The notes under the pieces were generated by a model. It saw only the letters and a program-made list of their open reading frames with translations. It made no database searches and was not told the DNA's origin. From an uncultured Alphaproteobacteria bacterium (GTDB lineage Bacteria > Pseudomonadota > Alphaproteobacteria > Caulobacterales > Caulobacteraceae): 64,000 bases of DNA. Positions 27,306 to 38,690 of this stretch are shown here, piece by piece (the first letter of the stretch is position 1; every line of letters starts with the position of its first letter). The stretch is taken from contig CAIJOB010000012.1 of NCBI GenBank assembly GCA_903822175.1, positions 1 to 64,000 on the forward strand. Reading direction: 5' to 3'. A program made the position numbers and the translations under genes.

Positions 27306-28412
27306 CTAGGCGTCCACCCGCGCCGGATAAACCTTGGGCCGCAGCGGCTTGACCCGAAGGGAGAGGCCCGGCGCGACGCCGCTCGGGATGCCGGGCCCGC
27401 GGGCCTCCAGCTCGAAGGTCTTGCCCTCGATCAGGCACTCGATCCGCACGTCCGGCCCGCGTGCCGCCACGGCCGTGACCTCGGCGGCCAGGCCCGCGCC
27501 GTCGAGGGGCGCGAACATCACCTCGTTAGGCCGGAAGAACACGTCGACGCGGCCCTGCGGCGCGTCCTTGGGGGCCTTGGTCTCCCAATCGGCGACGGTC
27601 AGCCGGCCGTCCTCGACCACACCCGGCAGGCGGCAGGCCGCGCCCAGGAAGTCGTAGACGAAGGGATCGGCGGGGTTCTCGTAGACCTCGTTGGGCGTGC
27701 CGAGCTGGCGCAAGGTCCCATCCTTCAGGATCGCCACGCGGTCGGCGAGGTCGAGCGCCTCCTCCTGGTCGTGGGTGACGAACACCGTGGTCACGCCGGC
27801 CCGGTCGTGCAGGTCGCGCAGCCAGCGGCGAAGCTCGCGGCGCACCTGGGCGTCCAGCGCCCCGAACGGCTCGTCGAGCAGCAGCATGCGGGGCTCGATG
27901 GCCAGCGCGCGGGCCAACGCCACCCGCTGCCGCTGGCCGCCGGAAAGCTGCGCCGGGAAACGGCCGCCGAGGCCTTCGAGCTGCACCAGCTTCAAGAGGT
28001 CCGCCACACGGTCGGCAACGTCGGACTTGCTGGGCCGCTCCCGCCGCGGCCGTACGGACAGTCCGAAGGCGATGTTCTGCGCCACGGTCATGTGCCGGAA
28101 GAGCGCGTAGTGCTGGAACACCATGCCGACCTTGCGCCGGCGCACCGGGATCGAGAGGAAGTCCTCGCCGTCGAAGCGCACCTCGCCGGCGTCGGGCCGC
28201 TCCAGCCCCGCCAGCACGCGCAGCAGCGTGGTCTTGCCCGAGCCCGAGGGGCCGAGCAGCGCCAGGAACTCCTTGTCGCGCGCCTGCAGCGAGACGCCGT
28301 TCAGCGCCGGGAACCGTCCGAACGATTTGGAAACGCCGCTGATCTCCAGCGACAGCGGCGAGGCGCCCTTGGCAGGGTCAGTGTCGGCGGTTGGCAGCGA
28401 GTTCTCCGGCAT
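27306..28412 (-). CDS. cysA: Sulfate/thiosulfate ABC transporter ATP-binding protein
   Basis: 368 residues. Walker [10 protein letters not shown], signature LSGGQRQR, Walker [12 protein letters not shown] and H-loop FVTHDQEEA are all present. A C-terminal TOBE-like regulatory domain follows (about 250-360), as in CysA. It energises sulfate import with CysT and CysW. Its start at 28412 lies inside the end of cysW (35-bp overlap), so the two are probably translationally coupled. The reading frame is open further upstream to 28508, but that part is out-of-frame cysW. Confidence 0.93.
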   Translation of the reverse strand: MPENSLPTADTDPAKGASPLSLEISGVSKSFGRFPALNGVSLQARDKEFLALLGPSGSGKTTLLRVLAGLERPDAGEVRFDGEDFLSIPVRRRKVGMVFQHYALFRHMTVAQNIAFGLSVRPRRERPSKSDVADRVADLLKLVQLEGLGGRFPAQLSGGQRQRVALARALAIEPRMLLLDEPFGALDAQVRRELRRWLRDLHDRAGVTTVFVTHDQEEALDLADRVAILKDGTLRQLGTPNEVYENPADPFVYDFLGAACRLPGVVEDGRLTVADWETKAPKDAPQGRVDVFFRPNEVMFAPLDGAGLAAEVTAVAARGPDVRIECLIEGKTFELEARGPGIPSGVAPGLSLRVKPLRPKVYPARVDA

Positions 28413-29247
28413 GTCGCCATTCAAGTCCGGTCTTGAGGACCAGGGTGATGAGCCCGAGGGAGGCCAGGAGACTGGCCGCCGCGAAGGCGCCGACGAAGTC
28501 ATAGTCATTGTAAAGCACCTCGACGTGAAGCGGGAGCGTCGTTGTCAAACCGCGGATGTGGCCGGAGACGACGGAGACGGCGCCGAACTCGCCCATGGCG
28601 CGCGCGTTGCACAAAAGGACGCCGTAGAGCAGCGCCCAGCGGATGTTCGGAAGCGTGATGCGGAAGAAGGTGGTGAAACCGCCGGCGCCCAGCGTCAGCG
28701 CCGCGGACTCCTCGTCAGCGCCTTGGTCCTGCATCAGCGGGATCAGCTCGCGGGCCACGAACGGGAAGGTCACCAGGATGGTCGCCAGGACCAGGCCGGT
28801 GGTGGCGAAGATGATCTTCACATCGTGGTCGATCAGCCAGGTCCCGAACCAGCCCTGGGCGCCGAACAGCAGTACCCAGACCAGGCCCGACACCACCGGC
28901 GACATGGAGAACGGCAGGTCGATCAGGGTCAGCAGCGCGCTCTTGCCGCGGAACTCGAACTTGGCGATGCACCAGGCCGCCGCGACGCCGAACACGGCGT
29001 TGAGCGGCACGGCGATGGACGCCACCAGCAGGGTCAGCTTGATCGCCGAGATGGCGTCGGGATCGCGGATCGAGTCGAGGTACTTGCCGACCCCCTTGGC
29101 GAAGGCGTCGTGGAACACCACGAACAGCGGCAGCAGCACGAGGCCCGCCATCACGGCCGCCGAAGCCAGCACCAGCAGGATCGCCAGACCCGGCAGGCGC
29201 ACGCTGGAGATCGGGCGAGCGGCGCTGGCTGTGGTCGCGGCGGTCAT
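28378..29247 (-). CDS. cysW: Sulfate ABC transporter permease CysW
   Basis: 289 residues with six predicted membrane helices. The EAA-type loop ([20 protein letters not shown]) contacts the ATPase. Sequence order and the segment [19 protein letters not shown] are typical of CysW. It sits between cysT and cysA and overlaps both (4 bp with cysT, 35 bp with cysA). Confidence 0.92.
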   Translation of the reverse strand: MTAATTASAARPISSVRLPGLAILLVLASAAVMAGLVLLPLFVVFHDAFAKGVGKYLDSIRDPDAISAIKLTLLVASIAVPLNAVFGVAAAWCIAKFEFRGKSALLTLIDLPFSMSPVVSGLVWVLLFGAQGWFGTWLIDHDVKIIFATTGLVLATILVTFPFVARELIPLMQDQGADEESAALTLGAGGFTTFFRITLPNIRWALLYGVLLCNARAMGEFGAVSVVSGHIRGLTTTLPLHVEVLYNDYDFVGAFAAASLLASLGLITLVLKTGLEWRHAGELAANRRH

Positions 29248-30116
29248 GCCCTGCCCCTGCGCGCCAGCATCAGCTGCAGGCCGTTGATCGCCACCAGCGA
29301 GCCGAAGGAGATCGCCACCATGGCCAGGCCCACGGCCGCGGCGCCGGCATAGTCGTAGGACTCCAGCTTGATGACGATCAGCAACGGGGCGATTTCGGTC
29401 TTGCCCGGCAGGTTCCCGGCGATGAACACCACCGAGCCGTACTCCCCGACCGCTCGGGCGAAGGCGAGGCTGATGCCGCTGATCAACGAGGGGCCCAGCG
29501 CCGGCAGGATCACCCGCACCGCCCGCTGCAGGCTGTTGGCCCCCAGGGTGGTCGCCGCTTCTTCCACCTCATGATCCAGCTCCTGCAACACCGGCTGCAG
29601 CGACCGCACGACGAACGGCAGACCGATGAAGACGAGCGCGATGAAGATGCCGAGCGGCGAATAGGCGGTCTTGATCCCGACCTTCGCCGCCAGCGCGCCC
29701 AGCGCGCCGTTCGGCGCATAGATGGCGGTCAGCGCTATGCCCGCCACCGCGGTCGGCAGCGCGAACGGCAGGTCGACCAGGGCGTCCAGGATGCGCCGGC
29801 CGGGGAACTGGTAGCGGGTGAGCGTCCAGGCCAGCAGCACGCCCAGCGGCGCGTTCAGCAGGGCCGCCAGCGCCGACAGCCCGAAGCTCAGCTTCAGGGC
29901 CGCCAGCACGCGCGGCGCCGCCAGGGCGTGGAAAACCCCGGCCGGCCCCAACTCCCAGGGGCGGATCGCCAGGGCCACCAGCGGCAGGACAACGATCACA
30001 CCCAGGTAGGCGAGCGTGATCCCCAGCGACAGGCCAAAGCCCGGCAGGATGGAATGCTGCACCCAGGGCCTGCGGCGCGCCTTCGTCGGCGAAGCGAGGA
30101 TCGCCTGCGCGGTCAT
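29244..30116 (-). CDS. cysT: Sulfate ABC transporter permease CysT (CysU)
   Basis: 290 residues with six predicted membrane helices. The EAA loop ([15 protein letters not shown]) and the segment [19 protein letters not shown] identify it as CysT/CysU. The stop of sbp overlaps its start by 4 bp and it overlaps cysW by 4 bp, so the four genes form one tightly coupled operon on the minus strand. Confidence 0.92.
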   Translation of the reverse strand: MTAQAILASPTKARRRPWVQHSILPGFGLSLGITLAYLGVIVVLPLVALAIRPWELGPAGVFHALAAPRVLAALKLSFGLSALAALLNAPLGVLLAWTLTRYQFPGRRILDALVDLPFALPTAVAGIALTAIYAPNGALGALAAKVGIKTAYSPLGIFIALVFIGLPFVVRSLQPVLQELDHEVEEAATTLGANSLQRAVRVILPALGPSLISGISLAFARAVGEYGSVVFIAGNLPGKTEIAPLLIVIKLESYDYAGAAAVGLAMVAISFGSLVAINGLQLMLARRGRA

Positions 30117-31132
30117 GCAGGCTTGTAGATCTGGTCGAACAGCGCGCCCTCGGCGAAGTGGGTCGCCGTGGCCTTCTTCCAGCCGCCGAACGCCTGGTCG
30201 ATGGTCACCATCGGGATGTTCTTGAGGCCCGAAGCGTACTTCGCCGCCGCAGCCGGATTTCGCGGCCGGTAGTGGTGCTTGCCGATCAGCTCCTGCGCCG
30301 CCGGGCTGTAGAGGAAGTTCAGATAGCCGGTGGCGACGGTGCGGGTCTTGTGGCGGTCGACGTTCTTGTCCAGCAGGGCAACCGGCGGCTCGGCTAGGAT
30401 CGAGCTCGACGGATAGACGATCTCGAAGTTCGGCCCGAACTCGTCGATGGTCAGGAAGGCCTCGTTCTCCCAGGAGAGCAGGACGTCGCCGATGTTGCGC
30501 TGGGCGAAGGTGGTGGTGGCGTCGCGAGCGCCGGCCCCCAGCACCGGCACGTTCTTGAACAGCTTGGTGATGTAGTCCTTGCCGCCGGCCGCGCCGCCCT
30601 GTTTCGAGCCATAGGCGAAGGCGGCGAGATAGGCCCAGCGCGCGCCGCCGGAGGTCTTCGGATTGGGGGTGATCACGCCGACGCCCGGCTTCACCAGGTC
30701 GGCCCAGTCACGGATGGCCTTGGGATTTCCCTTCCGCACCAGGAAGACGATGGTTGAGGTGTAGGGTGTCGAATTGTTCGGCAGGCGGCTCTGCCAGTTG
30801 GCGGGCAGCAGCTTGGCGCGCTCGGAGATCTCGTCGATGTCGCCGGCCAGCGCCAGGGTCACCACGTCGGCCTGCAGGCCGTCGATCACCGCCCGCGCCT
30901 GTTTGCCCGACCCGCCATGGCTCTGCTTAATATCCAGAACCTGGCCGGTCTTGCCCTTCCAGTAGGCGGCGAAGGCGGTGTTGATGTCCTTGTAGAGCTC
31001 GCGCGTCGGGTCGTAGCTGACGTTCAGCAACGTGATCGGGGCGGTGTCGGCAAACGCCTTCCCGGCCAGGAACGGCGCGGCCGCAACGGCGCCGGCCATC
31101 ATGGCCCGTCGGGAGGGGAGCAGCTTCGTCAT
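30113..31132 (-). CDS. sbp: Periplasmic sulfate-binding protein
   Basis: 339 residues. The N-terminus has twin arginines ([15 protein letters not shown]) and a hydrophobic stretch ending KAFA-D, so export by Sec or Tat is possible. The family motifs [14 protein letters not shown] and [15 protein letters not shown] are diagnostic of Sbp/CysP, which bind sulfate or thiosulfate and deliver it to CysTWA. It is the first gene of the operon. It has a leader of up to about 200 bp with two hairpins. Confidence 0.93.
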   Translation of the reverse strand: MTKLLPSRRAMMAGAVAAAPFLAGKAFADTAPITLLNVSYDPTRELYKDINTAFAAYWKGKTGQVLDIKQSHGGSGKQARAVIDGLQADVVTLALAGDIDEISERAKLLPANWQSRLPNNSTPYTSTIVFLVRKGNPKAIRDWADLVKPGVGVITPNPKTSGGARWAYLAAFAYGSKQGGAAGGKDYITKLFKNVPVLGAGARDATTTFAQRNIGDVLLSWENEAFLTIDEFGPNFEIVYPSSSILAEPPVALLDKNVDRHKTRTVATGYLNFLYSPAAQELIGKHHYRPRNPAAAAKYASGLKNIPMVTIDQAFGGWKKATATHFAEGALFDQIYKPA

Positions 31133-31364
31133 GGTCTCAAGTCCTCAAGGAAATGGGGGCTCAGGGACGCTTGCCGGAACGCTGACAGCCGGGTTCCGCC
31201 ACGCCAGACAACCTGGGAGGCAGAGCCGCGTTTCATAGCGAACCGCCCAATCCGCGGTTTGCGCACTTCACAATCCCGTGGCGCAGGCGCGCACATGCTC
31301 GGTCCCTCGTTCTGAGCGAGGGCCAAGCTAGGCGGCTTATTCCTACTGCACGAGTGGGTTTAAG
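31133..31364 (-). promoter_or_regulatory. Leader/promoter region of the sulfate operon
   Basis: No gene is seen here. Two stems stand out: CGGAAC (31175-31180) with GTTCCG (31193-31198), and CCCTCG (31304-31309) with CGAGGG (31317-31322). The second could be a transcription end or part of the leader. No SAM riboswitch or CysB-type site was recognised, and no clear -35/-10 pair. Confidence 0.4.
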
Positions 31365-32132
31365 CTAGCCCGCGCCGTAGAAAATCTGCAAGCTCGCGGC
31401 CTTGCGGCGGCGCAGCGCCGCGCCGACCGCGCCGAACCCCAGCAGCATCAGCGCCCAGGCTGTCGGCTCCGGCGTCCCGCTGGAAAACGGCGGCGGCGGG
31501 AGGGGGTCATTGCCGGCGCCGAAGGTCAGGTCGTCGAACACGAACTTGCCCGGCGTGCCGCTGAACACGATGGACTTGGCGCCGGTGACCAGCCCGAGGC
31601 CACCGGGGCCCAGCGGACACAGCGGCGCCAGATAGGCGACGCAGCCCGCCGCGCCGCCGAACAGGGCCAGCGGCGCCTCAAGCGCCGTGCCGGTCCCGCC
31701 CAGGCCGTCGAAGGCCTGGATCGTGGCCGCGAAACCCGGCGCCACCTGATAGCTGAACGCGACCTGGCCGGTGTAGGCGGTGGCGAAGTCGAGGTAGGTC
31801 GAGGTCCCGCTGTCGATGCCGAGCGCACCGTGGGCGGAGGTCGCCGAGAGGCCGCCGCGCGAGGCGTTGGAGCAGCTGACGCCCACCGGGTTCAGGCAGA
31901 CCGCGACCGCGTTGGCCGCGAAGCTGATCCCGAAATTGGTCCCAGACGTCGCCTGACTGCTGGTCCCGCCGTCGTAGAAATTGAGGATCTGGGCGTAGTT
32001 GACCGACGGATAGCTGGCGTTGATCCGCTCGAATCCCAGCACGACGACCGAGGCGCTAGCCAGGGTCGGCGCGGCCCAGGTCGCGAAGGCGGCGGCGAAA
32101 GCGGCCAAGGCGATTGTGCGTATACGGCGCAT
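31365..32132 (-). CDS. PEP-CTERM sorting-domain protein
   Basis: 255 residues. A signal peptide (about 1-27, ending LASAS) is followed by a beta-rich secreted domain of unknown function with four cysteines. The C-terminus carries the PEP-CTERM signal: TPEPTAWALMLLGFGAVG, a hydrophobic helix and an arginine cluster RRRK. Such proteins are processed by an exosortase and linked to surface or matrix material. Eleven residues follow the basic cluster, longer than usual. No exosortase gene is in the window. Confidence 0.85.
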   Translation of the reverse strand: MRRIRTIALAAFAAAFATWAAPTLASASVVVLGFERINASYPSVNYAQILNFYDGGTSSQATSGTNFGISFAANAVAVCLNPVGVSCSNASRGGLSATSAHGALGIDSGTSTYLDFATAYTGQVAFSYQVAPGFAATIQAFDGLGGTGTALEAPLALFGGAAGCVAYLAPLCPLGPGGLGLVTGAKSIVFSGTPGKFVFDDLTFGAGNDPLPPPPFSSGTPEPTAWALMLLGFGAVGAALRRRKAASLQIFYGAG

Positions 32133-32233
32133 GATGAAGTCCCCCGGCGCTCATAGCGCGCGCCTGCGCGACCCGATGCAACGCTTCTCGCCTAAAAAGG
32201 AGAACGCCGTTCTGCGAACGAAACGACCGCGCC

Positions 32234-33238
32234 CTACTCCGCCGCCATCAGCACCCGGCCGGCGGTGAACGAGGTCTTCTCGGCCAGCGCGGCCTTGGCC
32301 TCCTCATATTCCGCCGACAGGCGGGCCACGAGGTCGGCGGCGGCGGGGATTTCCTTCACCGCGCCGATGCCCTGGCCGCAGCCCCAGATATCGCGCCAGG
32401 CCTTGGCCTTCTGGTTGCCGCCGGAGCCAAAGTTCATCGCCGAGGCGTCCGAGACCGGCAGATTGGCGGGATCGAGGCCCGCCGCGACGATCGACGGCGT
32501 CAGGTAGTTGCCGTGCACGCCTGTGAACAGGTTCGTGTAGGTGATGTCCTCGCCGGTGCTCTCGACGATCATCTGCTGGTAGGCCGGGTTGGCGTTGGCT
32601 TCCTTCGTCGCGATGAAGGCCGAGCCCACATAGGCCAGGTCCGCGCCCATCGCCTGGGCGCCGAGGATCGAGCGGCCGTGGGCGATGGCGCCGGACAGCG
32701 CGATCGGCCCGTCGAACCACTCCCGCAGGCCCTGGATCAGGGCGAAGGGCGAAAGGTGGCCCGCGTGCCCGCCCGCGCCCGAGGCCACCGGGATCAGGCC
32801 GTCGGTGCCCTTCTCGATGGCCTTGCGGGCGAACTTGTCGTTGATCACGTCGTGCAGCACGGTCCCGCCGTAGCTGTGCACCGCATCGTTCACCGGTGTC
32901 TGGGCGCCCAGCGAGGTGATCACGATCGGCGCCTTCCACTTGGTGGAAAGCTCCACGTCCTGCTCCAGCCGGTCGTTGGACCTGTGGACGATGTGGTTGA
33001 CCGCGAAGGGCGCGGACGGCGCCTCGGGGTGGTCGCGGTCCCAGGCGGCCAACTCCTCGGTAATCCGGTGCAGCCACTCGTCCAGCATCGAGATCGGCCG
33101 CGCGTTCAGCGCCGGGAACGAACCGACGATGCCGGCCTTGCACTGGGCGATCACCAGGTCGGGGTTGGAGATGATGAACAGCGGGCTGCCGATCACCGGC
33201 AGACGGAGGCGGTCACGCAGGACGGGAGGCAGGGCCAT
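32234..33238 (-). CDS. Nitronate monooxygenase family protein (NMO / 2-nitropropane dioxygenase)
   Basis: 334 residues, FMN-binding TIM barrel. The phosphate-binding motif SGAGGHAG and the segment GAQAMGADLAYVGSAFIATKE identify the NMO family; the ISNPDLVIAQCKAGIVGSFP segment near the N-terminus is typical of the long-chain group. These enzymes oxidise alkyl nitronates; some relatives act as enoyl reductases, so the true substrate is open. Cytoplasmic. It is divergent from mutA. Confidence 0.9.
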   Translation of the reverse strand: MALPPVLRDRLRLPVIGSPLFIISNPDLVIAQCKAGIVGSFPALNARPISMLDEWLHRITEELAAWDRDHPEAPSAPFAVNHIVHRSNDRLEQDVELSTKWKAPIVITSLGAQTPVNDAVHSYGGTVLHDVINDKFARKAIEKGTDGLIPVASGAGGHAGHLSPFALIQGLREWFDGPIALSGAIAHGRSILGAQAMGADLAYVGSAFIATKEANANPAYQQMIVESTGEDITYTNLFTGVHGNYLTPSIVAAGLDPANLPVSDASAMNFGSGGNQKAKAWRDIWGCGQGIGAVKEIPAAADLVARLSAEYEEAKAALAEKTSFTAGRVLMAAE

Positions 33239-33302
33239 CTGAAATCCTTGAGTTCAGCCAAATGGGGGCTGGCTAATATTTACGCCGTATACATAACGCG
33301 GA

Positions 33303-33313
33303 TTGCAATGCAA
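33303..33313. promoter_or_regulatory. Small palindrome between the NMO gene and mutA
   Basis: TTGCA-A-TGCAA, a perfect 5-bp dyad, lies 62 bp before mutA and 65 bp before the divergent NMO gene. The only established comparison I can offer is the TTTGCAAA half-site of short-chain acyl-CoA regulators (PccR/ScfR) in other alphaproteobacteria, which it only partly matches. Confidence 0.3.
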
Positions 33314-33374
33314 CCCCGCCACCTTGCCCGCGCGTGAACTTGACGCCAAGGGCCTTGCGGGACCATCACGCCGC

Positions 33375-34795
33375 ATGGCCGACGCACCCGCCCTCACGCC
33401 CAGTCTCTCCGGCGATTTCGCCGCCGCCACGGAGGCCGACTGGCGGGCCCTCGTAGACAAGACCCTGGGCGAGGCGCCATTCAGCTCCCTGGAGAAGGCC
33501 ACGGTCGAAGGGTTGACCATCGAGCCGCTCTACGCCGCCGCGTCGGGGTCGCAGGCGCCGGCCCGCGCAGTCCCCGCCGATCGGGCCTGGGAAGTCGCGA
33601 CGCTGACGGCTCATCCGGACCCAGCGCGCGCCAATGCCGAGATCCTCGCCGACCTGCGCGGCGGCGCGGCCTCGGCGGTGATCCGCATCGACCCCACCGG
33701 CAAGGCAGGCGTTGCCGTCGGCTCCGCCGCCCAACTCACCCGCGTGCTGGAGGGCGTGATCCTGGAGTTCGCGCCGGTGGCGCTGGACGCCGGCTTCCTC
33801 GGCCCCGCCGCCGCCGACTGGCTGGGCGCCGCGGCCAAGGCCTCGCCCACCGCGCTGATCCGCTTCCACCTCGACCCCTTGAGCGCCTACGCCCTGGCCG
33901 GCGCGAGCCCGGGGCCGATCGAGGCGCACCTGATCTCCGCGGCCGATGTCGCCGCGCGCCTGGCGCAGACCTATCCGCAAGCCCAGCTGTTCCTGGCGTC
34001 GGGCCGCGTGGTGCATGAGGCCGGTGGCGGGGAAGCCGGCGAGATCGCCTTCGCCACCGCCAGCGCCATCGCCTACGCCAAGGCCTTGGTCCACGCCGGC
34101 ATGCCGATGGCTGACGCCCTCGGGCGCATCACGCTCGGCCTCTCCGCCGACGCCGACTACTTCCTGACCATCGCCAAGCTGCGGGCCGCCCGCGCGGTCT
34201 GGGCGCGGATCGCAGGCGCCTGTGGAGCCGATCCGACAGCCCGCATCGAGGCGCGGTCCTCGCGGCGCATGCTGACCGCCAAGGACGCCTGGACCAACAT
34301 GATCCGGCTGACCGCCGCCGGCTTCGGCGCCGCGGTCGGAGGCGCCGACACCGTGCTCCTGGGGAACTTCACCGACGCCCTGGGCCTCCCCACCGAGTTC
34401 GCCCGCCGCCAGAGCCGCAATGCCCAACTGGTGCTGATGGAAGAGGCGCACGTCGGCCGCGTCGCCGACCCGGCCGCCGGCTCCGGCTATGTCGAGGCTC
34501 TAACCGACCAGATGGCCCGCGCCGCCTGGGCGCAGTTCCAGGCCATCGAGGCGGCCGGCGGCGCCATCGCCGCGCTCGCCTCGGGCCACATCGCTCAGGG
34601 CGTCCAGGCGGCTCTCGCCGCGCGACCCGCCGACCCGAAGATCATCGGCGTCACCGCCTTCCCGCCAGCCAAGGACGCGCCTGTCGAGGTCGAGATCGCC
34701 GCCGCCAAGGCCGTGGCCGCGCCCGCCGCGCGGTTGCCGGGGCCCGACAGCGCGTGCCCGCCGCTGACGCCCATGCGGATTTCGGAGGCGTTCGA

Positions 34796-34799
<4 letters not shown>
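33375..34799 (+). CDS. mutA: Methylmalonyl-CoA mutase small (beta) subunit
   Basis: 474 residues. It matches the inactive TIM-barrel subunit of the heterodimeric mutase (for example [20 protein letters not shown] and the [18 protein letters not shown] segment). Classical MutA proteins are about 620-640 residues and end in a vestigial B12-binding domain; this one stops after the barrel and linker, so that domain is missing. Its stop overlaps the mutB start by 4 bp. The ATG at 33375 was chosen over an upstream extension that lacks family similarity. Confidence 0.9.
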
Positions 34800-36952
<2,153 letters not shown>

Positions 36953-36953
36953 G

Positions 36954-37394
36954 CTAGCGCTTCACCGCGATGCCCATCACCTCGAACTTCGCGCCGCCCA
37001 GCAGATGGTCGACGCCCAGATAGGCGCGGGTCGGCATCGGGCCTTTGAAGTAGGTCCGGTAGACCTCGTTGAACGCTGCATAGTCGGCAAGGTCCGACGA
37101 GAAGATCTGCACCCAGACGAGGTCGTCCATGGTCAGGCCGCCCGACTCCACCTCCCGCTTGACGTTGTCGAGCACGCGCTTGGCGGCGGCCGCGCCGGTG
37201 TCTCCGGCCACCGGCCCACGGTCGGTCGTGCCGGCGACGTAGAGGGTCTTTCCGGCCAGAACAGCGCCGCTGTACGGCGGGGTCGGCCCGCCGGCGCCCC
37301 CGGGTGTGGCGGGGAAATGCTGGTTGATCTCGGCGGCGTTGGCGGCCAGCGGCAGAAGCGCCGACACGGCGGCGATCAGGGCAAATCGGATCAC
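36954..37394 (-). CDS. RidA family protein with signal peptide
   Basis: 146 residues from a GTG at 37394 that begins a good signal peptide (IRFALIAAVSALLPLAANA). The mature part has the RidA/YjgF trimer pattern: PPYSGAVLAGKTLYVAG near the start and VDHLLGGAKFEVMGIAV at the end. The conserved arginine of active deaminases aligns with PTRAYLGVDHL. Exported RidA relatives are of unclear function. A longer open frame begins at 37514 but would bury the signal peptide. Confidence 0.82.
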   Translation of the reverse strand: MIRFALIAAVSALLPLAANAAEINQHFPATPGGAGGPTPPYSGAVLAGKTLYVAGTTDRGPVAGDTGAAAAKRVLDNVKREVESGGLTMDDLVWVQIFSSDLADYAAFNEVYRTYFKGPMPTRAYLGVDHLLGGAKFEVMGIAVKR

Positions 37395-37534
37395 ATGGGC
37401 CTCTTGTGGAATGGGCGTTCGACCCCTCGCCGACCGCTGATCAGAGCGCGCGAGCGTGCACGGCGCCGGCAAGCTGCGCAACAGCGCGCGCCGGGTAGGG
37501 AAAATCCGCAGCAAGGCCTGTAAACTTCACGCCC

Positions 37535-38167
37535 ATGACCCGTCGTGACCGCGGCCGACCTCCTCACCCCGACGTGCTGACGCCGGCCGAATGGGCTGTG
37601 GCGGAGTCGGTCCGCCACGGCTTGACCAATCCGCAGATCGCCAAGCGTCACGGCGTGAGCCTGGACGCGGTCAAATATCACGTGGCCAACGCGCTCCAGA
37701 AGCTGGGCTTCAAGAGCCGCGCCGAGCTTCGCCGCTGGACCGGCGTGCGCCGCGACAGCCACCTCTTCGCCAAGGAGACCGAGCCCATGTCCGATCTCGC
37801 CCTGGGCCCGATGGCCCAGATCGCCCGCACCGTGAAGGACGTCGCGGCCGCGCGGCGCTGGTACGGCGAAGTGCTGGGCCTGCCGCACCTCTATTCGTTC
37901 GGTAACATCGCCTTCTTCGATTGCGGCGGCGTGCGGCTCTATCTGTCGGAGGGCGACGGAGGCGCGTCGGAATCCATCCTCTATTTCCGCGTTCCCGATA
38001 TCCGCGCCGCCCATGCCGCCCTTGAAGGCCGCGGCGTCCAGTTCATCAACGCGCCGCACATGATCCACCGCCACGAGGATGGCACGGAGGAATGGATGGC
38101 GATGTTCAAGGACGAGGAGGGCCGCCCCCTCGCGATCATGGCGCAGGCCGCCGCGCCCACATCCTAG
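37535..38167 (+). CDS. LuxR-type HTH fused to a VOC (glyoxalase) domain
   Basis: 210 residues. Residues about 14-70 form a GerE/LuxR HTH (LTPAEWAVAESVRHGLTNPQIAKRHGVS, here quoted only to show the start of helix: LTPAEWAVAESV). Residues 88-205 form a VOC domain (IARTVKDVAAARRWYGEVLG ... EEGRPLAIM). A ligand-sensing VOC domain driving a DNA-binding domain is the simplest reading. An AAGGAG at 37772 precedes an in-frame ATG at 37787, so the VOC domain may also be made alone. The gene is 12 bp upstream of a second VOC gene. Confidence 0.85.
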   Translation: MTRRDRGRPPHPDVLTPAEWAVAESVRHGLTNPQIAKRHGVSLDAVKYHVANALQKLGFKSRAELRRWTGVRRDSHLFAKETEPMSDLALGPMAQIARTVKDVAAARRWYGEVLGLPHLYSFGNIAFFDCGGVRLYLSEGDGGASESILYFRVPDIRAAHAALEGRGVQFINAPHMIHRHEDGTEEWMAMFKDEEGRPLAIMAQAAAPTS

Positions 38168-38179
38168 GAAGGAAGACCC

Positions 38180-38626
38180 ATGCTCCTCCGACGCCGGGCC
38201 GCCTGCGCCCTCATCCTGACCGCCCTGGCGGCTCCCGCCGCGGCGGCGGCGGAGGGCGGGCCGCTCACCGACGCCCGCCTGCTGCAGGTCACCCTGCCCT
38301 CGACAAACCTCGACCGTTCGATAGCCTTCTACCGCGACACCCTGGGGCTGAAGCTGCTGTTCCAGGTTCCCGGTGCGGCCTTCTTCGACATGGCCGGCGT
38401 CAGGCTGCGGATCGAACGGGTCAAGGCTGCGCCCGCTATGGGGGACGAACTCTATTTCGACGACCCCGGGCTCTCGCGGGAGGCGGCGCTGGCCGCGCGC
38501 GGGGTGAAATTCCTAGGCCCCGCCGAGACTGTGCAGAGGACGGCCACGAGCGACCTGAAACTGCTCGAATTCCTGGACCCGGACGGCAATCCGCTGGCTT
38601 TGATGGGCGAAGTGCGCCGGCCCTGA
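38180..38626 (+). CDS. Exported VOC family protein
   Basis: 148 residues. A signal peptide (RRAACALILTALAAPAAAAA) precedes a single VOC domain (LQVTLPSTNLDRSIAFYRDTLGL). Candidate metal-site residues of lactoylglutathione lyase are only partly kept, so enzymatic activity is uncertain. GGAAGGA lies just before the ATG. It belongs to the apparent three-gene operon with the HTH/VOC fusion and the MFS transporter downstream. Confidence 0.82.
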   Translation: MLLRRRAACALILTALAAPAAAAAEGGPLTDARLLQVTLPSTNLDRSIAFYRDTLGLKLLFQVPGAAFFDMAGVRLRIERVKAAPAMGDELYFDDPGLSREAALAARGVKFLGPAETVQRTATSDLKLLEFLDPDGNPLALMGEVRRP

Positions 38627-38690
38627 TCCGGTCGGCTCGACCTCGGCGCGCCCCTGTGGCCTAGTCCCGGTGGTCTTCGGGGAACCTGCC

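Noticed and set aside
31133-31364. SAM-II riboswitch ahead of the sulfate-binding protein gene
   Set aside because: The expected conserved pseudoknot sequence is absent; only unrelated stems are present.
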